Assembly (NCBI GenBank): GCA_022496185.1
Contig: WTXG01000138.1
Location: 1-64,000 of the forward strand
Direction: 5' to 3'
Length of the DNA stretch: 64,000 bases
Source of the DNA: Multifurca ochricompacta
Lineage: Eukaryota > Basidiomycota > Agaricomycetes > Russulales > Russulaceae
The translations under genes and the position numbers were made by a program. The first letter of the stretch is position 1. Every line of letters begins with the position of its first letter. Shown here one piece after another: positions 22,180 through 34,664 of this stretch. Under the pieces are notes generated by a model. That model searched no databases. It had not been told where the DNA came from and saw nothing but the letters and a program-made list of their open reading frames with translations.

Positions 22180-25100
22180 TCAAGGCTGGTGCCGACCCTG
22201 GCGCCTGGATATTGAACTAGCGTACGACTTGATAAGATCTGGTGCGTGGCAATCTTCCTCATCGACCCAAGAATTATCGCTGGCTGGATAACCTTTCCAG
22301 CTGACTAGGTATTGGAGTTTCTTTGTGCGTCCATAAGTACGATGATTTAGAATCGCATCCACTTCATACTCTTCTTCTTGGTTGATAAGATCAGGAGGGG
22401 GCCGCGCGTAGTTCGGCCCATGAGCGTCAGTTTCCAAGTAAGGCGATAAAAGATCAATGTGGAATACGTTATGAATCTTCATGTGGTCCGCAGAGTTAAG
22501 CGATAGGCCACAGGGGAAATACACGCCGAGATGGCAAATGGCCCATAGCGACGAGGGGCCAGTTTAGACGAGGGGAAATGTGTTTTCAGGTTCTTTCCTT
22601 CAAGCCAGACCTGCGCGCCGATCTCGAGTTGCGGTCGGCCGATAGATCCGTAGTCGTTCAGAATGCGTGTTCTGTGCGAGATCGAGCGTCGCGTAGATTG
22701 CGCATGCGCTCGTCAACCTGTGGAACATCAGTGTCACTAGCTTCAGCTTTCCAGTCAAATTGCATGCCATGGATGAGCGCATGCGGGGATATTTTCGTTT
22801 TATCATGCGGCCAAGAATTGTGTACATATTCCGCCAGCGGTAGATAGTCTGGCCACTTATATTGATCATCACTTATCCAGAGTCGCAAGTACTGTTCAAG
22901 CCAAAGATTCATACGTTCACTAGATCCATCTGTCCGAGGGTGAAATGCCGTAGATAGATTTTGTTGGATCTGAAGAATCTTGGTAAGGGCCGCGAGAAGT
23001 GCGACGTAAATCGCGGATCTCGATCGGAGATTATACGTCGTGGAACACCAAAGAACGGGAAGAGATGGCGGTAGTAGAGGGTAGCAACGCCTTCACCAGT
23101 GATATCCTTAGAGCACGGAATGAATTTAGCTGCCTTAGAACACCCTTGATCTACGATCGTGAGTACCGCGTCATGCTTCCCAGCCGGTGGGAGATCCGTG
23201 ATGAGATCCATAGCAATATATTGAAACGGGCCGTTGGTTGCCGGTACATCTAATGGAAAGATCGGCGCTTTCTTTGTGAGTTTCGGCTTATTTTCCTGGC
23301 ATTTCGCGCATCCTTGGACATATTCTCGTATAAAATCCTTCAGATCTCTTCCTTCATACTCGCTGTACTCCGCGTGTGGTTTTGTCGATTCCTGGGTGTC
23401 CTGCTAACACATGATCGTGGTACCGTTGTAGAATCTCACGTTGTTCTGGAAGGGTAGTGGGGAAGGGAAGCTTCACCGACTGCATCGTTTTAACAAATAA
23501 ATCTGCTGGTAGGACTGTGACTTCGTCGTTATCATCTATTCCGCGGTCCGCATCTGGTCGGGCGAGAGCATGTCGGCAACCGTATGAAGTTTTCCCGGGA
23601 CGTGCTCAAGCGTAAAGTCAAAATCTGCGAGCTCCTGGAGCCATCTAGCCTGTCGCCGATTGAGTTTCTGGGGTTCCTTGAAGTACTGGAGATTATTGTG
23701 ATCGGTGCGGACTTGAACTTTATGTTTGGCACCGAGAAGGTATTGACGCCACGATCTAAACGCGATAATGATAGCGAATAGTTCGCGATCGTAGATGTCC
23801 CAGTTCCGCTGCGTAACATCTAGAGTTTTTGACAAGTAGGCAATTGGGTGTAGTGTCCTTCTGAGTCCTTTTGACTGAGAGTCGCCCCAAGAGCATAGCC
23901 TGAGGCATCTGCATCCACAATAAAGGGCTCTTCAAAGTCTGGTTGCATTAATACTGGTTGCGAGGTCACGCGTTGCTTGAGGTCGTCAAATGCCTTCTGT
24001 TCGATCTCTGTCCACTTCCAGGGGTTTTTGGCACTAGTAAGCGCGTTCAATGGAGCTGCGATTTTACTAAATCCCTGGATAAAGCGCCGATAGAATTGGC
24101 AGAAGCCAAGGAATGAGCGAATTTCCTTTACTGTGGTAGGCGTTTTCCAGGTTGCGACGCCCTCCACTTTAACTGGATCCATGTGCACTTGATTTGCTTC
24201 TAAAATGAGCCCTAGGTATTCGATGCGTGTTTGCTCAAAGGTGCATTTCTCTGGTTTGAGATAAAGATCCAGTTTACTGAGTTTATCTAAGACGCGATGG
24301 ACTTTAGCCTGATGATCTCGTAGATTATGATTGGTGTGAATAAGGATATCATCCATGTAGACAGTGAACCAAGCCTTTCCAGCTTCGTCTCGTTCGTTCA
24401 GTTCCTCTCTGAATTCTGCATTCATCATAGTCTGGAATGTTGCCGGAGAGTTCGTGAGTCCAAAGAACATAACATTTGGTTCATACAAGCCGCGATTTGT
24501 TTTAAAGGCTGCCTTCCATCTGTCCTCAGGAACTATTTGGATATTGTTATACCCCCAGCGGACATCCATCTTAGTGAATAATGTGCTCCCACGAACGCGA
24601 TCTATAAGTTCAGGGATTAGCGGAAGTGGATATGTGTTCCGGATGGTCCAATTATTGAGTTTGCGATAATCCTGGACTGGTCTAAGCTTTCCATCCTTCT
24701 TCTTGATAAAGAAAAAGGGCGATGCGTAAGGTGATTTGGACTCTTTGATGTATCCCTTCTGCAAGTGTTCTTCTAGGAACTTGTTTAACGCGTCCTGTTC
24801 TCCCGGCCCTAATGGGTAGATCTTACAATCTAGTGTCGAGGGTGCATCTGGTTTTAATTCAATTCGGTGATCCCAAGGTCGGGCCTCTGGGAACCGCTGT
24901 GCTTCCTGATCGCTAAATACTTTCTGGTGGCGATGGTACTCTGATGGGACGACTTGATCCCAAGATCGTTCGATCTTATCTTTAGCCTTGATTGCTAACT
25001 CTTGAGCGATGTTGAGCCGTTTCACGTGTTCTGATGGTAGATCAAAATAGATATCTTCGGTAAGACGTCCTTCTGTCCAATCTATCTGGGGGTTGTTTGC

Positions 25101-25397
25101 TGCAAACCACGGATATCCCAGGATCATGTCGTCTATTCGATTGATGCTACATAAAAACGATGCCGTTGCGTTTTGTTATTTGTGGTGATGCTGAGATCAC
25201 GCATTGCGTGATATTTCGTGTGGCGTTGGGGGAGCCATCTGCATTTTGTAATTGTTTCGAATAGTTAACTGTTTGGTGGGGAGTCGATGTCTGATTACTG
25301 TTTTGTAGTTTATGAAATTTTCAGTTGCACCACTGTCAACGAGTGCTTCTATATTGGCCTTTTTCCTCACTCCATGTAAAGGAACAGATATTGTCAT
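22180..25397 (-). pseudogene. Gyp-2 pol: protease-RT-RNase H-integrase-chromodomain
   Basis: Protease VDSGATENFINYKT (about 25330); RT 23950-24990 with [38 protein letters not shown]; RNase H VDADASGYALGA and YDRELFAIIIAF; integrase MDLITDLPPAGKHD, SDRDPRFTSHFSR; chromodomain at 22200-22400 (LQYLVSWKGYPASDNSW). Frameshifts near 25265, 25170, 23850, 23365 and 22995 break it. The chromodomain is thought to target integration to heterochromatin, which fits insertion into other elements. Confidence 0.88.
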
Positions 25398-25458
25398 TGC
25401 TCTTATAGGCGACCTGAATACATGGTGTGAGATTAAGCTCGAATGAAGGCCGCGTCAT

Positions 25459-27352
25459 TCAAGCGATATAAAAATCCTCGTCTCCTTTAAACTTGTTCTG
25501 TAATGCGAGGCGTTTGTCGTCGGTCATGGATCTAAGGGCCATTGCAATTGCGTCGACATCTACTGTGGGCGTAGTTGTCGTACTCGCGGATCTCTGCTCG
25601 TGTGATCCGGTGGGTACCGCCGCAGTCGTCTGAGGTACTTCAGTGATCGTAACGGTCCGAGCCGGGGCGCTTGTCTTATTTGGACAATCTCTGATAAGAT
25701 GCCCTTGGCGTCCGCACTCGAAGCATCGTCCTTTTCTGTTATACTGTTCCTTTTCTTCCGTCGTGGTTGCCTTTCTAATGACGTCAACTTCTCCTGTACT
25801 CGGGTCGCGTTTTCGGTAGGATGTGAACTTATTGCTTCGCGGTGACGGGTTAGTCGGTGTCCGAGTGCTAGTACCCAGTAGATCTTTCGTGTAAATCCAG
25901 TTAGCGTGATGTCGTCTAGCTGACGCAGCTGCTTCATCAAAGGTTCTGGGTTGATCTAACATGAGCATAGTCTGGACCAGACGCGTGGGGAGCCCTCGGT
26001 GAAAGTATTGTTGGGTGGCCGGATCGTCGATGTGCAGTTCTGCTTGGATTGCCAAGGTACGAAACTCGGCTATGTAATCATCTATATTGGAATCTTTCAT
26101 CTGTAATTTGTCTAGTGCCCTTAGTGCCTTTTGTCCGGCCGCGGCATCGGCCCAGGCTGTCTGAAACGTTTCTTTGAATGTTTCCCAAATTCCCGATACT
26201 CGATGTCTCCGTTTTTTATGGCGGAGAGCCAATTTATTTGGTCCACGACCCATCGGTCTATTTTCGGTCCTCGTATTAACCCTAACACATAGGCCACTTT
26301 CGTACGCTCATTCTGGACCATCGTCGTGTTTTCATTCAAGATGAAGAATAATTCGAGCCGAGAAAACCAGTCCATGGCGATATCTCTGTCGCCATCGAAA
26401 AAGGGTGGAGGAACGCCCTCCATTTGTCCTCTCTGCTTTAGTCTGGGCGTTCCTTGTGTCGGAACTGGAAGGTCGTGTGGGGGTCCTTCTGGATCTCCTC
26501 CTGGATTCCAATCTGGTGGTCCTCTTTCGGGGTTTTCTGGGTCAGTGTCGTTGGTTATTCGCGTTGGGATCACAAATGGAAAGGAAGTTGTCAAGGCTGC
26601 AAGATTCGTTTCTATGGATGTCGATGTGGATTCCTGGAGCAGTCTTGCTTCCAGTCGAGGTTCGAGCAGGAATTCGGGATTCATGGGTTCGGCGTCGTGT
26701 GGGACGCCGTCAATCAGGGAATCACTTGCGAGCCGCGCGAAACGGTTTCGGAATTCGGGTGGTACGTCGTCCAGTTCCTGTTGTACTGATCTGTCTATTA
26801 GGTTTCGTTCCGGAGATTGTTATTCGAGGGACGCGTCGTCCGATGGAGGGGTCTGGGATTCACGCGCTGAGTTGCGCTTCTGGATTTCAGGCAAGGGACG
26901 CGTCGTCGTCGCCTTGCGATTCTGGTGAGTCGTTTCTGGTTTTCTGGTTGGGAGAAGCCCTCTATCGCGAGAATGGCAAGTCGAATATAGGAATCGATTG
27001 GAGCGTCGTCGGCTCCAAGGTCGTGGTTCGGGTTCGGTGTCGAGGCAAGGGACGCGTCGTCGTCGCCTTGTGGGTCAGGTGAGTCGCTTTTCTTCTTAGG
27101 TTCTGACTCTTCTGTCAGGTTTCGATGTGGAGGTCGGTCTTCAAAAGACGTGTCCCTCCTTCGGACTGCGTGCATGGGTTTGGGTTTCTTGCGCGGAATA
27201 AGACGTCGCGGCTTTCGGGTGTCGACCAATGGTCTATCTGTGAAGCAAGAATGCTCCAAGTCTGGATTCAAGTAAATCTTCTGTGGTTCTGGGGGCTGGC
27301 TGTTGAAATCGTGGGCGTCTGGTTGTCGGGGCGAGGGACGCGTCGTCGTCAC
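25459..27352 (-). pseudogene. Gyp-2 gag
   Basis: The N-terminal part repeats an acidic DDDASL module (minus-strand sense of GGGACGCGTCGTCGTCGCCT-like DNA near 26826, 26894, 27051, 27342). Gag domain at about 25900-26300 (FETFQTAWADAAAGQK-like, IDDYIAEFRTLAIQAE, HRGLPTRLVQTM). CCHC knuckle CFECGRQGHLIRDC at about 25690-25735. A TAA near 26820 and at least two frameshifts split the ORF, so it would not make a full Gag. Confidence 0.85.
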
Positions 27353-27401
27353 CTCGCGCGTTCGGTAAGTCGTTTGTTGGTTTCGGTTAAGTCTGTTCTA
27401 A

Positions 27402-27957
27402 TGTCACAGCCAGATCTCTGCTGTGTCAAGATCGTTCAAACTGCAGTCCCACAAGATACAAGAGGGGCACGCGTGCGAGCAGGGAGGCGAAGCAGTGGCA
27501 ATAGGCCCTGCTGGAAGTCTGGGGAGAAGGCTTCCTAAGTCGCAGCTTAGGAAGTTCAAGGGAGAAATTCTGGTGAAGTCAAGTAGACCTGTATTAGATA
27601 CAAGAGAACAGACTTAAAGTCTGTTTCTCCAGTGTGTCCTACTTAAGTACAAGTATTCTAGTGTCTTTGTAAGTAAAGTAGAATGTAGTATAGTAAATAT
27701 ACATGTGAATCTCTAGTGGGAACTGAAGCAGGAATTGTAAGTGGTGTTGTACCCACTCCAAAGGCAGATCAGTGTCCATCAAGTCAGTCCGAGGATTTTA
27801 GCGATTAGATAATAAAGATCTATCAGCTCCAGTCACATGACTCGGAGTGAGAAGTGTCGAAAACGTTGAAACAAAAGTCGAACGCGCGCGGGTCGAAAAA
27901 CTGTCACAAGCGCGTCACAAACGCGTCACAAACCGTTACATCGACAAAAGCGTCACA
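27402..27957 (-). repeat. 5' LTR of Gyp-2
   Basis: Minus-strand TACTTAAG (27649-27642), then TTAAGTCTGTTCT (27617-27605), whose exact 13-nt complement is at 27399-27387, just past the LTR. Self-priming layout as in Gyp-1. Confidence 0.94.
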
Positions 27958-27962
27958 CCAAG

Positions 27963-28339
27963 TCAATTAAGAAGTCGAGTCTAAGGCATACAGGCTATCT
28001 AGGCAGGCCTTATATACGTAATAGAGATCGGAGTCTGAATCGGAGTATCATACTCGGCGTATCAACGAAGTCGTAATATATCCAGAGAGGGAACAGAGTC
28101 AAGTGGGCCAGGTGAGAATATACGTAGACGAATCTGGTATAGTCGCGATTCTGGTGGGAAAATATGTAAGCGTTCTGATGTAAAGTATGAGTCATAGATA
28201 AGCACAGCAGGAGTCAGAGATAAGGAACAAACAAAGACAAAGCCAGTCACAACACAGTCAACGAAGGGGACAAACACGTCCCAACAGCGAGTCACATGAT
28301 AGAGAAAGGAAAACAGACGATGCAGTGGGGTTTGTAACA
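27963..28339 (-). repeat. 3' LTR of Gyp-3, larger part after the Gyp-2 insertion
   Basis: Matches 34861-35237. The other part of this LTR is at 20966-21182. The junctions carry the Gyp-2 TSD ccaag. The 3' LTR ends at 28339 and Gyp-3 internal sequence follows. Confidence 0.92.
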
Positions 28340-28370
28340 TTACCCCCCCTCTAAGTCCTAGCAGAGCCAG

Positions 28371-29561
28371 CTAGATCGGCATACCATCGTCATCCTGAAC
28401 CAGGGAGAGATAGTCGTCGGCTACAGCGTAGTGATCAGCATCATAGTTCTCCTTTTCTTCATCTGTGGGGCAAACGTGTGTTCGTAGAAAACCATAGGGC
28501 CCCCGTCTCCCACAGCGAAAGCAGCCGTCGTAAACATGACAGTTGATCTCTCAATGACCGGCGTTGTGAGAGAGACATTTGCCACACCACCCTGAGGGGT
28601 TCTGGATGGTGGGTGCCTGCGTGAGTCGTCGGAATAGGCATTGGCGACTCCAATGCGAGGTGCTCTGACAGTGTCAGCATCATTTCGCGGCCTTAGGGCA
28701 GCACCAGCTGAGATGGTACTTGCTGCTGCAGTGCCAGCAAAGCTTGCCATCAGGGTTTTCATGGAGGCATGGCATTTCGAAGCAGTGAGGGTTAAGCCAG
28801 GGCGCAAGGTCGAGGCGGCGACGAGGGAGTGGTCGCGCAAAGATATCAGCGTACCGTTCAGAAATAGTCTGGTATGCCTCTCCTTGTTCCAACCTTGTCC
28901 TGATGCTTGCCAGGTGATGCTCTATGTCGAAAACCCCCCAATTGATCTTTACCATCTGCCGCTCATAGTCGCGGTGTTGCATCTCTAAGTTGTCCTGAAG
29001 TGCCTGGAACTTACGAAGTCATGCAATTTCGGCGGTCAGTCGTGGCATTCGTAGGTCCTGAAGCACTTCATTGATCGCAAAGGCATGTGGGTCGTGGGCC
29101 AAGAGGTGTTGCAAATGTTCGGGCCCTAGGACATAGTGTAGTCGCCCGACGTTCTTCTCCTCGAGGTAGACTGGGGCCCCATAGACAGGCCCTCCTTTCT
29201 CTAAACACCCGGCTACATCCATACCTTCGTTGGTGTAATATATGTACTTGGCCACCTCCATAGTGCCGTCGTTCTTGGTCAATGGGATCATGAGTGGGAA
29301 ATAAAACTGGGAGCTGGGGTCGTTGGGGAAGAAAGGGAATTTGGGGGACTCATCGCCGAAGTCTACGTCGATCAGGTCATTGGGGTGGGGGTGTTCGGGC
29401 AAATTAAAATCTTCGTCGATGTTGATGATTCTGTCCCCTTGGGCCACTTGGGCGGTCGCATCATAGTTAATAGGAGAAAGTGGGCGAGAAGGAGGATGCA
29501 CAGGAGTAAGTATGGGAAACGCATCGATGGCAGCAGAGGCGTGGATCTTAGACGATGACAT
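28371..29561 (-). pseudogene. Gyp-3 ORF3: homologue of Gyp-A ORF3
   Basis: Internal ATG at 29561 (MSSSKIHASAAIDAFP), in frame with the upstream chromodomain, so ORF3 may be a pol extension here. Shared blocks with Gyp-A: EHPHPNDLIDVDFGD, GMDVAGCLEKGGPVYGAPVY, FAINEVLQDLRMPRLTAE, LCWHCSSKYHLSWCC (C-x2-C-x4-H-x4-C). Stops: TGA at 29019, 28674 and 28551 (Arg positions) and 28680 (Trp position). Ends with VQDDDGMPI and TAG at 28371-28373, like the VQDDDGARL end in Gyp-A. Conservation across two diverged elements shows ORF3 was once under selection. Confidence 0.82.
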
Positions 29562-32500
29562 GGGTGAATTTCTGATCAGTTGTGGGGGAGAGGGCTGTTC
29601 AGCAACTCGTATTTTCTCTGGCTCTTTATCTGCCTCTGGGTGGCGTCTATAGAAGTCTTCGATGAGTTTGGGCGCAAAGACATCCGCAGCAGGTTCCCAC
29701 AATCTGTCGGCATCTGGGAATCCCTTCCATTTGATCAAGTAATGAAGTCTTCAATTACGTCCTCGACCCTTCCATTTGGCATCGGCAATACGTTCCACTT
29801 CCCATTCCGGTTCTCCATCAACGAGGTCAGGGGGAGGTCTGGGAAAATTCTGTCCATGAATGGTGGTTTCTTTGTATGGCGTTAGAAGGTTCGCATGGAA
29901 GACAGGGTGTATCTTCCAGGTGGCGGGTAATGTGAGCTTGTACGTGACGTCCGAGAGCTTCTGTTCGATTACGAAGGGGCCATGGCGTCTGGGAGCTAAT
30001 TTTGCCGTTGGGTGTGATGTGTGGATATTACGCCCCTCTAACCAGACTTGATCTCCGACCTGGTAAGGCGTAAACTTAGTGGGCTTCTCAGCCAGGGTCC
30101 TTTGCGCCTTCTGAAGATTTCTGTTGGCCGATTCCCATATTTCCTCCCATTGGTCGATACACTGTGTCACAGATGGTACATTCGTGGGTTTGTCTGTCCA
30201 TGTAGTGTGAGGGTTCCATCCCATAATAAGAGAGAAGGGAGTGGTCTTCGTCGTTCCATTTGGCCAGCTGTTATGCACAAACTCAGCTGTCACCAGCCAT
30301 TCTGCCCAGTCATTCTGTCGTTCATTACACCAAAATCGAAGGTACTGTTCCAGCCATTGATTCATTTGTTCCAACTGTCCATCTGTCTGGGGGTGATATG
30401 CGGTGGATATGTTTTGTTGAATATTGAGACGTTTACAGAGTGCTTGGGCGAACATGGAGGCGAATCATGGGTCTCGGTCGGAAATAATCTTCTGCGGCAG
30501 TCCATAATGCCGGTAGACGTGGTTCTGGTAGAGTTTCACAACTCCTTCCACTGATATTGTCTTGTTACAGGGGATGAAGAGGGCAGCCTTTGAGTAGTCA
30601 TGGTCTGTGATAGTAAGTATCGAGTCGTATCCCTGTGACTGTGGGAGTTTGACAATGAAGTCCATGGCGATGGTCTGGAAGGGAGCTGTTGCGACTGGCG
30701 TAATGGGTGAAAGTGCCGGCGGTCTTGGGTGAGTGTTTACTTTGTTTGCCTGGCATTCTGCGCATCCTTTGACATATGCTTCAACATCCTTTTTCATGTT
30801 TGGCCACCAGTAGTCTCATTTGGCAAGGGCGTATGTATTTGCGATCCCCGGATGTCCTGCAGAGGGAAGGTCGTGGTGAAAATGGATCACCCCCCTCTTA
30901 ATGTTGTCGCCACCGGTGACAACCAATTGATCGCCATCTTTCCACCAGAGGCCGTTCTTCATTTTTATGTTGTGCGGCTCTGCCCAGGATTTGCACAATT
31001 CCTGGTTCATGTTCTGTGTTACTTGGGCCCATAGATCCATGTCGTGGAGGCTAACAACAGTGGTTTTCGCGAAGACATCTTCTGGTAGGACGACGATATT
31101 GTCATTGTTGTTTTCCCCTTCATCTCGTCCGGTCGGTCTGGACAGGGCATCAGCTCATGCATTGCGAGCTCCAGGTAGGTGCTTGAGTGTGAAGTTATAC
31201 TCTTCAAGCTCCAGGACTTCTCGTGCTATCCGTCAGCTGATCTTGTGCGGTTCTCTCCAGTATAAAAGGTTGGAGTGGTTGGTATAGATGATGGTTTTAT
31301 GCAGGGATCCAGCCAAGTATGGTCGCCAGTGTCGTAACACTTTTACAATAGCCAGTAGTTCTCTGTCCCAAATGTCATAATTCCTTTCCACCGATGAGAA
31401 CGTTTCTGAGTAAAATGTGATAAGACTGCGCCGTTGGCATACATGGAAGCATCAACCTCCAGTTCAAAGGGTTTGGCTAGGTTGGGTTGAATAAGAACCG
31501 GTTCAGAGCTGATAATCGCTTTAATCTGGTCGAATGCTTTCTGTTGTAGTTCGTCCCAGTGCCAAGGCACGTCCTTTTTCAACAAATCATTAAGTGGTCG
31601 GGCGATGGCCGAGAATCCCTTGATGAAGCGTCGGTAGAAATTACAGAATCCGATGAATGATCTGACATCTTTGGTACACTGAGGGGCGGTCCATTCTCGA
31701 ATGCCTTGCACTTTTACAGGGTCCATGCGCACTTGCCCTCCTTCTAGGATAACACCCAGATATTCGACGGTCTTTTGTTCGAAGGAACATTTGGCGGGTT
31801 TCAAATAGAGGTCATGTTTTGCCAGGATTTCTAGTACTTTGTGAACTCGGGTTCAGTGGTGGTGAATGTTGTCTTTCGTGGCTACCAGGATATCATCCAT
31901 ATACACCACGACCTCTTCTGTGAGGATCAGGTCTCGGAAAATGTGATTCATCATGGCCTGGAAGGTTGCCGGCAAGTTCGTTAAGCCAAAGAACATAACA
32001 TTGGGTTCAAAGAGTCCTTGATTGGTCTTGAAGGCAGCTTTAGGCTGGTCGCCTTCTTGGATGCGAATGTTATTGTACCCCCAACGAACGTCCATTTTTG
32101 AAAATAAGGCTTTGTCGTGCATTTTGTCAATGATTTCCGAGATCAGAGGGAGCGGGTAGTTATTCTTCACCATAAGTTTGTTAATCCGTCTGTAATCCTG
32201 TACTGGTCGCAGTTTCCCGTCCTTCTTTTTAATGAAAAAGAAGGGTGATGCATAGGGTGAGTTGGAAGGTCATATGTATCCTTTTGCCAGGTGTTCTTCC
32301 AGAAAGGTAGAAAGCACTTCCTTTTCTGGCTGTGATAGGGGGTAGATCTTACAGTCCACTGATCGCGGGGCATCCGGGATGAAGTCGATGGCATGGTCCC
32401 AAGGTCGGGAGGGAGGGAAGCGTTGCGATTCTTCCTCTGAGAAGACCTTCCAATGTCGATGATATTCTGTAGGGACTACTTCTTCGAATGTCTTTTCGGG

Positions 32501-33096
32501 GTTCTTTTGTGCCTCTGCCTGGGCCAGTTCTGATGCTTTCGTAACATAACAATACACCTGATCCACAGGTTCTACGTCACTCCAGGTGACGGCCGATCCC
32601 ATGACAATAGCATGGGTGAGAGGGTGTCGTGCAGCATAGTTGTATCCCAGGGACGTAATGATAACCGGATAGAAATCCTTATCCATGGTGGCTTCTGCCC
32701 AGTTGATTTTGGGTTCAAATGCTGCCAGCCATGGGTATCCTAGAACCATGTCTTCCTCTCCTAGATCTGTGATGAGGAAGCGAAGCTGCTTCGTTCACTC
32801 CCCAACCTGTACTTCCAAATCACAGCAATGCGTGATCTTCCCAGCTTTGTTAGCTGTCCCATCTATGTTCCAAATGTTTTTCTCTTGGGGAGTAACTGTG
32901 TCCCCAATCCTAGCGTCCTCTGGAGTCGTTGGCTAATGAAGTTGTCTGTAGCTCCAGAGTCAATCAATATTCGTCTGTCGGCCGTCTTCTGTTTGGTTTC
33001 AAAATGTACTGGTATTTTTAATGATTTGAAACGACTAGTGTATACAGAAGTTACATGGAGTGCTCTTGCCCAGGCCGATGGGGTCGAGCCAATCAA
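29562..33096 (-). pseudogene. Gyp-3 pol: protease-RT-RNase H-integrase-chromodomain
   Basis: Protease LIDSGATDNFISQRL (about 32950); RT with [22 protein letters not shown] sequence and VYMDDILVA (about 31890); RNase H with ELEVDASMYANGAV (about 31440) and YTNHSNLLYW-like sequence; integrase VKGCAECQANK, MDFIVKLPQSQGYDS, AYHPQTDGQ (about 29900-30797); chromodomain MIKWKGFPDADRLWEPAAD (29670-29738). TGA stops at Arg positions: 32270, 31853, 31233, 31155, 30816, 30475 and 29751 (first plus-strand base of each). There is also TGA 32795, a frameshift near 32880, and a deletion of about 30 bp in RNase H near 31415. Unlike Gyp-A, the frame reads straight from the chromodomain into ORF3. Confidence 0.9.
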
Positions 33097-34664
33097 AAAT
33101 CCTTTTGGCCAAAGGCCTTGTCAATGATCAAGGCGCGTACCGCCTCGTCTTCATTCATCATATGCTCCCAGATAGCTGCCGCTTTCTGTTCTTTAGTCTT
33201 TGGGGTGGTTACTGGGTTTTCCTTTACTGGGGTAGGTAAGTTTTGTACTGGCGGTGTCGTGGTGGCGGCGGCTACTGTTGCTTCAGCGGCACGAACTGTC
33301 TTTTTTGGGCAGAATCGTGACATATGCCCTTGTGCTCAGCAGTGAAAGCAGCGCCCTTCCTTCATAAGGTTTTTCTTTTCATCGTCGGTAAGGGCTGCAC
33401 GGGCCTTAGTGCGATCTGCCAATGTGTCCATGGCGTTGGGGTCTCAAGGATGAGTGGGTTTTACCCCAAACGCCGCCTTCCACTGTTCGCGGGTTTTACC
33501 CTTCTTTGTATCGACTCCAAATCGTGTTTGGAAGTCTAGATAGTCCTGCTGCTGTGTCCTGGCAGCACTCGTCCACTGGCTCCATGATTCGGGGTGATGG
33601 AATTGAATGATATTTTTCACCAGAGGATTGGGCAACCCCTGGGAGAAGAGGTCAAGCGTTGCTTCTTCGTTCACATCATACCCCGCTCTTTTGGCCAAGT
33701 TGCGGAATCTGGCTACATAGCCATCCAAGTCCCCTCTCTCCATTTTCAGGGACTTCAATTCTCTGGCAGCCTTCTGTTTGGCCTGCCCATCAGTGAAGGC
33801 GTCTTTAAATCTTTGCGCCACTACATCCCACAAATCCTCATCTGTGGTTCTGATTCTGGCTGTAACTCTGTCATTCAGCCATTCGATCTGCTCCATTGTC
33901 CAATCATCGACGGAATCCCCTCTGATAAGCGAGAGGAAGAGGTTGGTTCATTGGAAGGGGTTTACGATCTGTGGGACGTCATGGTTGAAGTTTTTGAATG
34001 TCTCAAACTCGAGCATGAACTTCTTGCTCTGTGATCGATCACCAGTAAATGTCGTTGGCAGGACTCCCATAAGGCGTCCTGATGGAGGGGGGAGGTTCGG
34101 GGCAGGGACAACTGGAGCGGGGTCAGGTAACTGTGCAGCGATGGTCGACATCTTTGGATAGATGATGGTCGGGGTGTCTGAGGTTTGTTGTGTAATCTGG
34201 GGAGAGACTAAAGCAGATGTTCTGGACGTAGTACTCTCTGGTGCAACTGTCTGAGCCATAAAACTAGTGGCTATGACTTGTGCGTCTTCGCTGCTTTCTT
34301 CGATATATTCTTCTGGTTCTGAATCTGTGACAATGGCTGGAGGATTTTCTCTCCAAGGTCCTAGGCTGTACTCTGGTGGGGCGGGTCCTGTGGTGACCCA
34401 GGAATGATGGCTTCTAGAGTAACGGATACGGTACCAGACCCTCTTCTGTTCGTCGTATTCAACTGGCTGGTACTGATCGTCGTGATAGACGTAGTATCCA
34501 AACTCGGTTTCAAAATCTTTCCAGACGGCAGAGCCAAGGACTTGTTGTGAAAGATTATCCTTGTCTCGGCAGTTGATGAGTTCTTCATTGTGCAAGGTCT
34601 GACTGTGGCTGGATGAAGCCACGGTGGGGGAGACTCGACTTAATGTAACGCCTGGTGTGGGCAT
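33093..34664 (-). pseudogene. Gyp-3 gag
   Basis: Close homologue of Gyp-A gag (LSQQVLGSAVWKDFETEFG, FTDGQAKQKAARELKSLK, LFSQGLPNPLVKNI). ATG at 34664 lies in the LTR. Three TGA codons interrupt it at 33948-33950, 33444-33446 and 33336-33338; each sits at an Arg in Gyp-A. The zinc knuckle (about 33300-33345) also lost its Arg this way. It ends KDF-TGA at 33093, after the same GATTTTTG run seen in Gyp-A, and pol opens in the -1 frame. Confidence 0.9.

Larger units (their letters stand above)
21183..27957 (-). mobile_element. Gyp-2: full-length gypsy element, young insertion in the Gyp-3 LTR
   Basis: LTRs 21183-21738 and 27402-27957, 556 bp each, with one difference (a CpG site). TSD ccaag at 21178-21182 and 27958-27962. 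Same family as Gyp-1. Minus strand: gag 25459-27352, pol 22180-25397. About 440 bp of non-coding DNA separate pol from the 3' LTR. Near-identical LTRs date it as the youngest intact-ended insertion in the window, yet gag and pol hold several indels. Confidence 0.95.
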
